A DNA stretch of 31,771 bases, taken from positions 1 through 31,771 of the forward strand of contig CAJPVJ010000219.1 of NCBI GenBank assembly GCA_905397405.1, read 5' to 3'. The position numbers and the translations under genes were made by a program. Positions 21,121 through 31,771 of this stretch are shown in pieces (positions within the stretch are counted from its first letter, which is position 1; each line of letters begins with the position of its first letter). The notes beneath the pieces were generated by a model. It saw nothing but the letters and a program-made list of their open reading frames with translations. It ran no database searches and had not been told where the DNA came from. Origin of the DNA: Oppiella nova (Eukaryota > Arthropoda > Arachnida > Sarcoptiformes > Oppiidae).

Positions 21121-24100
21121 TACTCGATAGCATTTCGAGTAAACAAATACATAAAAAAACTTTCGATTTCTATTTACCATAACTTTTATTATTTATTGTC
21201 TAATAGTTTTGTCATATATTATTGTAGGCGAGAATTAATACCATAAGCCATAGATTTAAATGGAATAATATTTTATCAAATTAAGTGATAAGAAAAATAA
21301 TTTCTTAAAACAATGATTTGTCAAAAAATTGTGATTATTTATGGATTGTTGGTATTTCTACAACAAAAGGCAAAATTGTTTTTCAAATATGAGTTGAAAT
21401 TACAAAATGATATATTATTAGAGTCTAATAATTAGACAATAGCAAAGTTTGAATTGCAATGTACTTATACTTTAATATACTTTGTATTCTTTAAATGTAT
21501 TATTCATTTAAAGTTTTATTACATAAAAAGATGACAAAACAAAACAATGAATGAATCGTAAACCTTGAAAAATAAATAAAATTTTTACAAAATTTTTACT
21601 TTTCATGCTATAATTAATTGCCATACTATTTAAATAAAATGAGCTTTTATGACATTTCAGTTGTATTTATATTAGCAGTAGATATAAAAGTGAATCATTG
21701 CATTTAAATAATTAATAATTTAAACATAAATCTAATGATAATTACTATCTCGTTTGAAAAATATATCTTTTAATTTTAAATTAACCAAATATAGAACTCA
21801 ATGTTAAATGCTTTTATGACCAAGTTAAATATACACAATTTTCATTCAATTGTGAAATAATAATCATACTAAATAGACAAGTGTTCATAAGTATGATTCT
21901 GTTGCATTTAAAGATTCATATTTAGTTTGTGAATTTATTATATTTATTATCATATTTAATATTTAATAACATGCCTTATCTTCAAAAACTATTGTTTCAA
22001 TTAAATCCAATAATAGAGTGAATGTTCAATACATTACAGTATATTCTAAAGCATGTTATATAAAATAATATGTTGTTACAATATAAAATATTAAAAAGTA
22101 TTTTTAAATTTAATATAATATAAATAATAGCACATTTTGCATGCAATTAATCATTTGACACATTTGTTAAAACTGAAAATCTATTGTAATTAATAAATAC
22201 ATTAAAATTTTTATTATTCACATTGTTTTGTATTCAAGTTATATTTTTAATGAAAAATATCGCTATACTATATCTATAGTTCATTGAATTATTGCTCAAT
22301 AGTTTTGAGTTAATTAAAAACTATATTATAACAATATTTGAACCAAAAATATGAATAATTCAAAGAAATTTTTTTGAGAGCAAAAACTAAAAAAAACTAA
22401 ATTAATGTAAAATTTCAATTTTAATTTTATAATTTTTCATTAATATGAAAGCATTAAATCTTAATTTTCTGCCAATAAAAACAACTTATAATTAAAGTTT
22501 TATTTTTTGGTGTTTTGTTTTGTGCGTAAAATATATTTTCCTTAATAAACCAGTTTATGGCTTTAATTAAACGCATTTATCATTTTTATAATTTGAAAAT
22601 TTGAGTCATTGTTTTCAATTTAAGTGAATTCAATCCATATTTTAATTATTCAAATGCAGAGAATTTCATTTCTGTTACGAATTTTCATTTTAATTTCATA
22701 TTAAAGAATATATTTCTCATAAGCAATACATAGTATGTGTTATAGTAACAGAATTAGCATTCAATTGAAACATCTTTTTCGCACAAAAGGTTTGATATTT
22801 TTGTTGAAAAGTCATGTTTTTGAGTGTAAAAACAAATTGATTTATAACGTTATGAGAGAACAGTTTAGAGCCAATAATTAAACCAAAACCTCTTCTCTCA
22901 GACATTTCTGGGAGATATTATCGCTTTTAAAACAAGGAGTTGTTTCGCAAAATTGGTTCCCAATTGAGCGCCAAAACAATCTAAGGATGAGCCGCTCCTC
23001 TGAATTAAAATTTTTCAATTATTGCCACAACTTTTCACTCGCTTTTTGAGAAAATATTCTTCAATTAATATTTAATGAATTTCTTTACGTATAGGCAAAG
23101 CTTAAAATGATTTTTATTGCAAAAACTATTATTTGTGATATGCGATAAATTTAAAAATAAAACCTCTTTTTAATTAATAGTATATATTATAGATTCCATT
23201 CAATCGACTCATTATTAAAAATTTTTGATTATTTTGTGATAAATATTTTTTAAATGCTGTTAAACATTAATTTCAAACAATGTAGTTTGATGTAATCGAT
23301 CACTCATTTAATTTTTTATGATATCATATTATATATTAGTTTTTCTTTAGAATATTATATTTTTAACGAAATTTAATCACATTTTGTAAACTATTTTGAC
23401 GTATAAGGCATTTATTTCATCATTCATGCAATAATTCAATTCTGTTTTATTTTTTGTTGTGTTTGAACAGAAAAATAAAAATTTTATAAAATTGATTGAA
23501 AACAATTGTCGTGGTTTTCAAATACAGATTATGTATGTATGAATGGAAACGTAATAAAATTTCTAAACGATTGAATGAGTGCTAATGCCTTATGTTTTAT
23601 ACTCGGAGTGAATATCTAAAGCCATAATAAAGCCATTATTGGCGACCGAATCCACAATGAGCTGAAAGTTGGCACTAATTTATTTGCATTAAAAGCTCGT
23701 ATAATAGCCACAAATATGCCTCTTATATATTTTTATTCATTATCTGCTATTATTGAAGTAAATTATGTAACTTTTATGTGTGTTATAACTTATGTTAAGG
23801 TTAGTTTTTGAAAAGTTGTTTATCACTGAATAATGAGCTCTTTTTTCAACAATTTTTCTCATTTGTCTTAAATTTTTAAATTATCAGATAATGAGATAAC
23901 GATCACTGAATTCTACTTTTCATAAATTTAATATTTATTAAAAAGCTGTTAAGATGATATTAATGTTTTAAACATTAGCTCTATTCTAATTGTATATGGG
24001 TTTATTGTAAAAATTCAACACATATGCCAATTTATTATTAGCTTTTTATCACTAGAATTATCTGTCATTTTGTGTAAATTATTGAAGTTTTGGAAAAATT

Positions 24101-24524
24101 CCTATAAATTATATAATGAATAGAATTTGTGATTATATATTTCTCACACGAAAATAAATGTTTCTGAAATATTTATAAGCATTACTATTAATAATAAAGC
24201 GGTGAATATATATATTTTTCATCTGATAAGCGCTAACTTTAACTTATATTTGATTTTCCGTTACATTTGAATGGTTTATAATATCAGTTAAACTCTAGAA
24301 AAATTATATAAAATATTTTGATAAATGAATGGAATAGTTGTACGACTACAAAACTATAGTTCAAGGATTTATTATTTTAATACAAAACATAAATAAATAA
24401 ATATTATTTATTAAAACAATGAACTAATAATATTAGGGAAATTTAATTAAACTTTTTTGTTAAGTATTTCCATTGATTATTAAGTAAAGCCCACAAAAGT
24501 TTTGCCTCATTTTAAAACTAATTT

Positions 24525-24528
<4 letters not shown>
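21121..24528. other. Long AT-rich non-coding stretch
   Basis: About 3.4 kb without a microsatellite or obvious repeat. The minus-strand frame 22717-22905 is short and has no domain. A less AT-rich patch at about 23590-23760 is noted separately as a candidate conserved element. Otherwise I see nothing. Confidence 0.6.

Positions 24529-24559
<31 letters not shown>
24529..24559 (+). repeat. (CT)n microsatellite
   Basis: Pure CT tract of about 31 bases, followed by a short CT-rich tail. Confidence 0.96.
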
Positions 24560-24564
<5 letters not shown>

Positions 24565-26207
24565 CTCTCAGTATTCTATAATTAATCTTAAAGAATATTC
24601 TCTTGTTTTTTGTTTCATTAATGTTCGCTTTCGCTCTCGTTTTTTACTCCTATTGTTCTCATATTCATAGTTAACAATAAAGTAATGAATTTTTTCTGAT
24701 CCAAAATTCCTCAGCAGTCATACGATTCATCTCATTATCTCTATGATATTCATCTCACAATTATTTCAATAATTTTTACTCATATTAATTGAAAAATTCT
24801 CTAATTTTCTATATACTTTTCTATTCTCTTATTTTCTCGAGCCGTTTATTATTTTTATGTTAATTTTTTGCACTGCAGTGAAAATCTGTGGAAATATTTA
24901 TTTTATAATTGAAGGGAAGGGATGGCAATCGTTACTCCAATACTTATCAGTCTCTCAACTCAGTACTCATATTAAGTTTAATCACCTCTTATTCCTATGA
25001 GTTTTGTTATTTTGAAAAATTTGTAAAAATTTCATTGACTTATATTTTACGTAAAGAAACACTGCTCTCAACCTTAAATTATTTATATTAAAAATTAATA
25101 ATTCTTTAATAAATTGATTTTCAAATTTGTTTTTATTTGAGAACAAGATTAATATCATTTCACTTTAGGATTAATTGATTATTTACGAAAATGTAATTTA
25201 ACGCTAATTTTATCTAAATACTAGATCTGAGGTTTTAATAAATTGTATATATATACCTGTCTATAAAAATAATAAAAAATACTTTATATAAATCAGAATA
25301 TTATGAATTATAACTGAAAAACACTTGAATATTAGCTAATCATTAATATAATACAGCATCATTGGCAAAGTGTTGGTAATTTAGTGAATCTTAACGATTA
25401 TTATAACTAGTGTTACAAATCATGTTTTTAAAACTCGTAAAACTAACTCTCATGTGATTTATGTAAATAATTAAATTGCATCAAAAAATGAATATTAATT
25501 AAATTATACCTTAACTGACGCTTCAATAAAACGAAGACTCACTGCTTATTAATATGATTATCGATCCATAAAATAATCGCTAATAACTTTACCTATCATA
25601 TCATGTAATGAAATTTGTTTCTTTTAAAAATAAGATATAAATATTCGTAATCATTTCCATTAAACACATTTTGTTTGCATAAACATTTTAATAATATTTA
25701 TATAAAATTTTGTTAATTTAAGATAAATATTTTAATGTTTAGTTCCCAAATTAAATGTTGAAAATAAATTATAGAAATTATTATACCGCATCAATATTTC
25801 ATAGTATACAAAGTAATTATACACTGAAAAACTTGAAATCAATTTCCGATACTTATTTGATATTCCGGTACATGTAATATAATTGTGTTTTGTAACAATA
25901 TTTCACTTTTTTGACACTTAGAAGTACGATCAAAATTAATGTAAAAGTTGGTAATATATTCTTTAGACTCATGCTAACCAATGTCTACATTTCTTATCAG
26001 TTTTTATTACGTTTCTTCACAATTTTCAGCTTTACTTTTAGCAAAAATCTTAAATCAAATAATGTATAACTGTTTGAAGAGTAAATAATAATATTTAATA
26101 CTTATGATGGGTTTCAAAGACCTCGCCTTAAAATCTCACGCTCTTTGAGGTATATTTTGTTTTATAACACATAGGAATATAAGTAATAATAAATGTATAT
26201 TGAGTTT
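24560..26207. other. AT-rich non-coding stretch
   Basis: No gene is supported. The plus-strand frame 24909-25091 (60 residues) has no recognisable motif. The rest is unique AT-rich DNA. Confidence 0.6.
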
Positions 26208-26230
26208 AGAGAGAGAGAGAGAGAGAGAGA
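26208..26230 (+). repeat. (GA)n microsatellite, left border of X-Y copy 1
   Basis: GA tract of about 23 bases immediately before block X. Confidence 0.95.
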
Positions 26231-26400
26231 AACATATACACTATGTTTGATTATTTTTAATGGTTATAAACATTCATTTTTAACATTTCATTTTCAAACA
26301 TTAGACCCATATCTACATTATTATAAATTCACAATATATTCATCACTAAATAGAAAGTCGTAAAACTTTAGGCACGTATACTATAATTGTAATAAAAAAG
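26231..26400 (+). repeat. Composite X-Y repeat, copy 1
   Basis: Block X (26231-26324) is joined directly to block Y (about 26326-26400). Each is the exact reverse complement by eye of part of 27419-27620, but the order is circularly permuted. The join lies at about 26324-26326, with one extra A and no shared overlap between the parent sequences. GA tracts flank both ends. This is the same layout as 3230-3461 with unrelated sequence. Confidence 0.94.
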
Positions 26401-26439
26401 AGAGGGAAAGGGAGGGAAAGAGAGAGAGAGAGAGAGAGA
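26401..26439 (+). repeat. GAGGGAAA/(GA)n tract, right border of X-Y copy 1
   Basis: Imperfect purine tract (agagggaaagggagggaaag) followed by a pure GA tract to 26439. The same imperfect units occur, inverted, at 27515-27550, so this tract is part of the duplicated unit. Confidence 0.95.
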
Positions 26440-27418
26440 CTGTTTACTCCAGTTATACTGTAAAAGCAGCAATGCTTTTGCCAAAAGCTTATATTGGATT
26501 TTCAAGTGTGATAATAGCGGCTTATATTAGCGAATATTTGTTTTAATATCAACAAAAACGCATAATTTTGAGTTCACGTCATTTAAATATGAATGTGAAT
26601 AGTAATGAGAAGCTCGTGAACAAAATTAAAATTCTCTGTTTTGCTGTTTTAATACAGATTAGAAAATATTATAAAAATTAAAATTAACAAAGTTTTTAAA
26701 AACAAAATATATTACACCAAATGCATAAATTTATCATTTGAATCGTATTGTTATTATAGGGAGAAAAGCGTCGGGAGTTTGTGAGCATTATAATAGAGAT
26801 AAGATAACGAATTTTTAGGTGACTCGCCCTCATTCAGAGCCATACATACAATACTGTACTGTAGTCACAATTATTTGCCATTTTGTCTAATTTCTTATTC
26901 AATGTTTTCTAATTTAAAAGACTCCTTTTAACTATAAAATTAATACAACGATAACTTCAATCAATAGTTTTATTTTTAGAAATATTGCAGATTTTTATCA
27001 GATTTGTTAAAGACATTTGACATTTTATTAAATAAATTACACTTTATTGTAAATTATGAAAAATGATTGAGACAGGCATTTTTATACCGTTGTACTCGTG
27101 TTGTGGTCGTTATCTCTCTCTCTTTTGCCACTATTTTTATAACTTTTATAACATTTAAATATATTAAAAGGTATAGTGTATACGTTAAACAGCATTTTTA
27201 TTTTAAGTCATTTACATTTGTTTTCATTTTTATTGTTAAATATTATAAAAACGTAGAATTTGTGAACCGATTTTCATTTCCCGTCGTTTTGTAGACTAAT
27301 GTTTGTCTGACAACTAATGAATGTTTTTCTACTTTTTTATTGTTTAAATGAAAAATAATAAAAAATACTAAAAAGAGAATTTTTAGTAGAAATGATTTGA
27401 TAAAACATATCTGTAAAG
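26440..27418. other. Sequence between the two X-Y copies
   Basis: About 980 bases, AT-rich. The plus-strand frame 27067-27294 (75 residues) contains a hydrophobic run and no known motif. The overlapping minus-strand frame 27243-27497 reads through block X. Neither is called as a gene. Confidence 0.6.
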
Positions 27419-27620
27419 TATAATAATGTAGATATGGGTCTAATGTTTGAAAATGAAATGTTAAAAATGAATGTTTATAACCATTAAAAATAATCAAACA
27501 TAGTGTATATGTTTCTCTCTCTCTCCCTTTCCCTCCCTTTCCCTCTCTTTTTTATTACAATTATAGTATACGTGCCTAAAGTTTTACGACTTTCTATTTA
27601 GTGATGAATATATTGTGAAT
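27419..27620 (-). repeat. X-Y repeat, copy 2 (inverted, permuted)
   Basis: Read on the minus strand the order is Y (27620-27551), purine tract (27550-27515), X (27514-27419). Identity with 26231-26421 appears complete. Because the imperfect purine tract is internal here and its sequence is unbroken on both sides, this copy more probably represents the parent arrangement. Copy 1 would then be the derived one, with X and Y newly joined. Confidence 0.94.
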
Positions 27621-28840
27621 ACATATTAATACCGCTATTAGTATACCATATATTCAATGTTGTATATATGCATAACAAAGATAGAGACTAAAAAAGTTAG
27701 TGAAAAATACTAAAATAGTAAAAATAACAATAAAATATATCTATATCTCTATGATTATGGTATAATATATTAATGTATTTGATATTTTCATTGGATTAGA
27801 AAAGTGCGTACAGTTTTGTACAGCAGTTTTGATAGTATTAAAAGTATAGCACTTTTTACAGTTTTGTCAAATCGATTAGTACTGCATATAATGACCCCCT
27901 TTCTCACCACAAAATGAAATCATTTATATATATAATATTATATTTAGCAGTATTTCTGCACTGCTTTACAGTTAATGCTAATGATGTGCTCCGAGAGCGA
28001 AATCTTCATTATTATGCATATATTGTATGTATAATATATGAAAAGTTTTTTAAACATTTTTCAAAACTTTTTTTCATCTCATGATGTAATTTGATATTAA
28101 GATCGAGTGTTTTCGCTCAAAGAAAAAACTTTGAAAACTTAATTAGTATTCACTTTGAGAATAAATTATGAATTAGTTTTTTAGTGAGTTTTTAGTGACT
28201 GAAAGCAATTTTTCAATATATGTATAAATGTATTATATATATCGCATATAAGCTATATAACTTATACACTGTATGCATATATAGTTTCTAAAAGAGTTAT
28301 AATATATCACTTAGAAGTCAGAAGTAATCAGAGTTTTGATAGTTTGATAGCACTCTTGAAAGTGAGATCAAAAGACACCTCAAATAAACAAATTAATGTC
28401 GAGTGAAATGGTTGTAAATGGTTACAAATCGCTAGTTTAAGACCTCTAATGGGAGGCAATTGAATACAAGAATACAATTGGAGTTACAATTGATGGCTCT
28501 ATTCTCTGACTCGTTATTGTGCTTCAAATTAGACTCACTTTTCAATTAAGATAAACGAATATTCAATCGATGCCTTTTGATGCTAAGGCTATCACTTAAT
28601 AAGTAATGTTTGAAACAAACAAAAAATGCAAATATCTATTCATAATTAGTTCATTCATTATTGTTATATAACTCAACAGTTAAATTAGTTTTTCAATTAT
28701 TAAGCATTCCTTTGTTCTAATTATCCTTTTATATCAAATTTGCAATTTTGTCATAAAATAGTTTTTTATTAAAAAAATTTAATTAAAATCCTCAGCTCTT
28801 CCAACGTATACTTGTACTCAAATAATACTTTACTTTTAGT
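27621..28840. other. AT-rich non-coding stretch
   Basis: Very AT-rich with TATA-type runs around 27715-27780 and 28200-28320. No open frame or element is recognised. Confidence 0.6.
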
Positions 28841-29520
28841 GTTACGTCAGATGATAGGTCGGAGTTGGCTTCACTCGGATCGGTATTTCATCTTATTTTT
28901 GTTGATTATGTGATTTGAGTGCAAAAAGCAGTGGAGACTGCAGTTGGAAGAGTACAGTACGGGACTGAGTCCTAACTGATTTCAACTCATTGCCAATCGC
29001 TGTCTACAGACAGTATTTCTTCTTAATTATAGTATTTATATTGATTGATAGGACCGCACAGTTGCTCACCAGACAAAAGGCCAGCAAACACTAAATTAGA
29101 CGAGCATTCAATGCACTCAATAATTGCTTCACAACTATAGCTATTGAATGATCGGCACATAAAGCATACGATGCCATCATATTATATAAACTTAATAATG
29201 GAAACGATTCTGGGATTCATTGGTCACCAGTCAGGGGAGAGAGAGAGAGGGAGAGAGAGAGGAGAGAGAGAGAGAGAGAGAGCACCGGACTATTGGTCAT
29301 AACAACAACACCACTACTGCTGTAACTATTAGTCTGAAGACATACGAAATAAAAAAGAGATGACAAAACACTGGCAAACGGGTGATACCATGTCATGCCT
29401 CGTCAGCAAAGAGGTCTTCTCTGGTGTCTGTCCTCATTTGAAAGTATTGCTGAAACAGAGAACAAGTGTGAGATGACTGTCCCCTCTCTCGCCTTTAAGT
29501 CCGCTCTCTAATGATTTCAT
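28841..29520. other. GC-richer region with (GA)n, candidate regulatory DNA
   Basis: Mixed-complexity sequence unlike the AT-rich surroundings. It includes a CRE-like word ttacgtca (28842-28849), a short inverted repeat ctgtct/agacag (29000-29013) and the GA tract at 29235-29282. No open frame suggests an exon. A regulatory role is inference from composition and context only. Confidence 0.2.
29235..29282 (+). repeat. Interrupted (GA)n microsatellite
   Basis: About 48 bases of GA dinucleotides with extra G at about 29250 and 29261. Confidence 0.95.
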
Positions 29521-31432
29521 ATAATTTCTGATGCCTTTTATTGAATGACTTTTCCGTTAAGAACTTAAGCGAAAATTATAACAAATATTATTTATTATCA
29601 TTCAGTACTGTATGTGTGATTGTATTTCTATTTCACATGCATTGCAAACATAAATCCAAAAGTTTGTCCATAAATCTCAATCAAATGCAGTCAGTCTTTG
29701 CTAAGTTATATTCAGTTTTTGTGCACATTTTGCTATACTTCACAAAAACACACATAATATTTGATATAAGCCTTGCTTTTATAGGGCTTTAATTCAAATA
29801 AAATTTTAATTTCACTCTTGAATTATGAAAAATCAATTTTCAAATAAAGTAATAAAACATTAATTAAGTTTTATATTGATTCAAATTTTCGACTTAAATT
29901 CATTTTCTACTGCATTCACCCCTTCCTCCGCAATCCCTTTCCCTTCTCTTCTCTCTCCCACTCTTTTATGAGTCGTTTGAATACAAAGCTTCACATAAAT
30001 TAAAAAACAGAATAAATTAAAAATTTCAAAACTTATTATTGATTTTTTTAGTGAAATAAACGAAATTATATTTTTCGACAATTTATATGAAGAACTCAAA
30101 CACTTTTTGAGTTTAAATTATTATTAAAAGAGATAAAGAGTTGAAATGAATTTAGGAAAAAGCTGTGAGTATTCAGAGTATGAGTGGAAAAAAGTTACTC
30201 AAATTCAGTGCAGAAGTAGTAGTCATTCATTTGGAGTGCATTATAGGCAGTGATGCGGGAATAAGACATGTCTTCTCTAATCATAAAACATCTTAAAATG
30301 CGTTGATTAGAGTCGGCACAGGGATGTCAGGCATGGATGGGCACTGTGTTCACAATCACTTAAATAATCCCTGTTTTAATTTAGATGACAGAAAGGTGTA
30401 TGAATTAAAATAGAAATTAATCCTACAGATTAGAGTTTTGTGTATTTTGAAAAACTTTTAGCTTTTTTAAAGTCATGCCGTCACATTCGCCCCGAAAACC
30501 TATAGTTAGTTATATATAAAACATTGAAATGTTTGCACTCATAATACACATCGGTATTTGAAAGTCTAATTAAACGAACAATTATGAAAATCGCCGGAAA
30601 GGAAACGGCAGTAAAAAACAAAAGCAAATATAATATAAACTTATATTTCAAACAAAGAAGTCAATACGAGAAAAAAGTTTAAAGATTTTGACGAGTCATT
30701 CATTTATGAGTATTTCTACTCAAAATATTCTGTAAAATGTTCCCAAATGAGTGCAAAAAATCTTAATTTATTGGTGAACTTCATCGGAGGTTAAGTGTAT
30801 GGACGAGGAAATTGATATTTAAGTCAACGTTTGGACAATTATTACTTTATATTACTGTTAATAACCTAAATGTAGTTATTGTATGAATACTGTATTTATT
30901 AATATAGATTTTGCTTTGAATTACAATCTAATTGTCGGCAGTTTTGAACGCATTTCTGAGAAAATGTCTCATTTGATGGCTATGTGTTTAGCATAAAAAA
31001 TTATTTTTAAATATTCAATAACACATGCATTGAGTTCTGAGAACTTAATTTTGTAAAGTTATTAAATATACTATTTGTCTATCATTTAAATAACATTGAA
31101 ATACAGTGGCAATGATTGAATGGGTGAATGATATTGTGAATAAACTAGTATACCAACTCGTTAGTAGTGAATGTTCAAGCACAAAGTTCTTAAATAATGT
31201 TATTGACATTCAAAGATTACGGCAGTACAGATATGTAGATTAAATAATTGGATTACATAGATAATAATTTAATATTTTAGCTAGCATGTTTCTTATTTAT
31301 TTATAATTCCCACTATCAAGTGCTAAAGTTGTAACATAGTTAAAAACATTTTTTTGTGTGATTATAATGAATGTGAGGAACTAAGTTGAGTTAAATTAAA
31401 CAAACAATAAATTGATAGAATATAACAATAAA
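29521..31432. other. AT-rich non-coding stretch
   Basis: No gene is supported. The plus-strand frame 29541-29792 (83 residues) and minus-strand frame 29881-30099 have no recognisable domain. A ggcatggatgg word near 30330 resembles the minisatellite at 3917-4010 but is single. Confidence 0.6.
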
Positions 31433-31771
31433 ATGAACTTGGCAATTCTTGGAAAACTAAAACTAGATCCTAAGAACATGGTTGAGTATGAGTAGAGTGC
31501 CATTTACAAGAATTTAAGAATTAGAAGCAAGGTATTTGTACAATGTTTAACTGGTAATCTAGTAACTGTTGGGGAACTCATTGATAACTATTGTAGTGAA
31601 TATCGGACGAAGTGTTCAATGGATTCAATGGTATCTAAACTTTTGTGATACTGTATGTGAGGAAGTGATGGTTACATTGAAAACAATGACATCTCTGGAG
31701 GAATGGTGTCATAAGAGAGCTATTGATGTCACTAATGGTAAACAAATGTGTGTAACATTGGGATTGAATAC
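31433..31771 (+). pseudogene. Possible degraded coding sequence, truncated by window end
   Basis: An ATG-initiated frame opens at 31433, reads 20 codons to a TAG (31493-31495), then stays open in the same frame to a TGA at 31646. A second frame (+1) is open from 31566 to the window end (68 codons, no stop). The encoded residues are more varied than in other frames of the window, with Cys, Glu, Trp, Asp and Gly as well as the usual Phe, Ile and Leu, and base composition is less AT-rich. A gene or transposon remnant with a stop and a frame change is possible, as is chance. I do not recognise the family, and there is no visible splice-site evidence that decides the matter. Confidence 0.2.

Noticed and set aside
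1-31771. CRISPR array or prokaryotic operon
   Set aside because: No regularly spaced repeats with unique spacers, no dense coding and no bacterial signals. The sequence looks eukaryotic.
1-31771. tRNA or rRNA genes
   Set aside because: I looked for paired A-box and B-box-like words and for conserved rRNA segments on both strands and found none convincing. A covariance-model search would be needed to be sure.

Overview
This window looks like non-coding nuclear DNA from an invertebrate animal. It is strongly AT-rich by eye, contains roughly twenty (GA)n/(CT)n microsatellites, has no dense packing of open frames, and has no operon, ribosome-binding-site or bacterial promoter structure. An arthropod such as a mite would fit, but no gene, rRNA or tRNA in the window fixes the taxon. 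I found no protein-coding gene I can support. The open frames are short, most of those I checked begin at TTG or GTG, and several owe their length to CT tracts read as Ser-Leu repeats. I recognised no protein family, tRNA or rRNA.

What can be annotated is repeat structure. Positions 1-2190 are AT-rich with one (GA)n tract. Positions 2192-4885 are a mosaic of repeated blocks. A block pair A-B occurs once as B-(CT)n-A on the minus strand (2760-2966) and once, rearranged, as (CT)n-A-B-(CT)n on the plus strand (3230-3461). A third, shortened A follows the CT tract at 4631-4662 and is fused to a 128-bp block C, which also occurs alone at 4042-4169. An ATGG/GGC-rich minisatellite lies at about 3917-4010. 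Positions 4886-11064 are mostly unique AT-rich sequence with CT/GA tracts and one good short hairpin (5721-5755).

Positions 11137-11682 form a large inverted repeat with 184- and 186-bp arms, identical except for one 2-bp indel. The right arm ends exactly at the only N in the window (11683), followed at once by (CT)n. Positions 12743-13886 are two tandem copies of a 572-bp unit, about 98.6% identical by hand count. Positions 14000-18230 are GC-richer with several GA/CT tracts. GC-richer islands also occur at 20290-20350, 20810-21120 and 28840-29520.

Positions 26208-27620 repeat the logic of the 2760-3461 arrangement with unrelated sequence. There is (GA)n-X-Y-(GA)n at 26208-26439, and an inverted, circularly permuted copy at 27419-27620 that reads Y-(GA)n-X on the minus strand. 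Seeing the same permutation twice, each time centred on a GA/CT tract with apparently perfect identity, is the most interesting signal here. It could be real (small circles or serial template switching, landing in microsatellites). It could equally be gap filling at microsatellites, where each side of a GA gap is extended with sequence from another GA locus. The second explanation must be excluded first.

The last 340 bases (31433-31771) look more coding-like than the rest but carry a stop and need a frame change. They may be the edge of a degraded gene or transposon.
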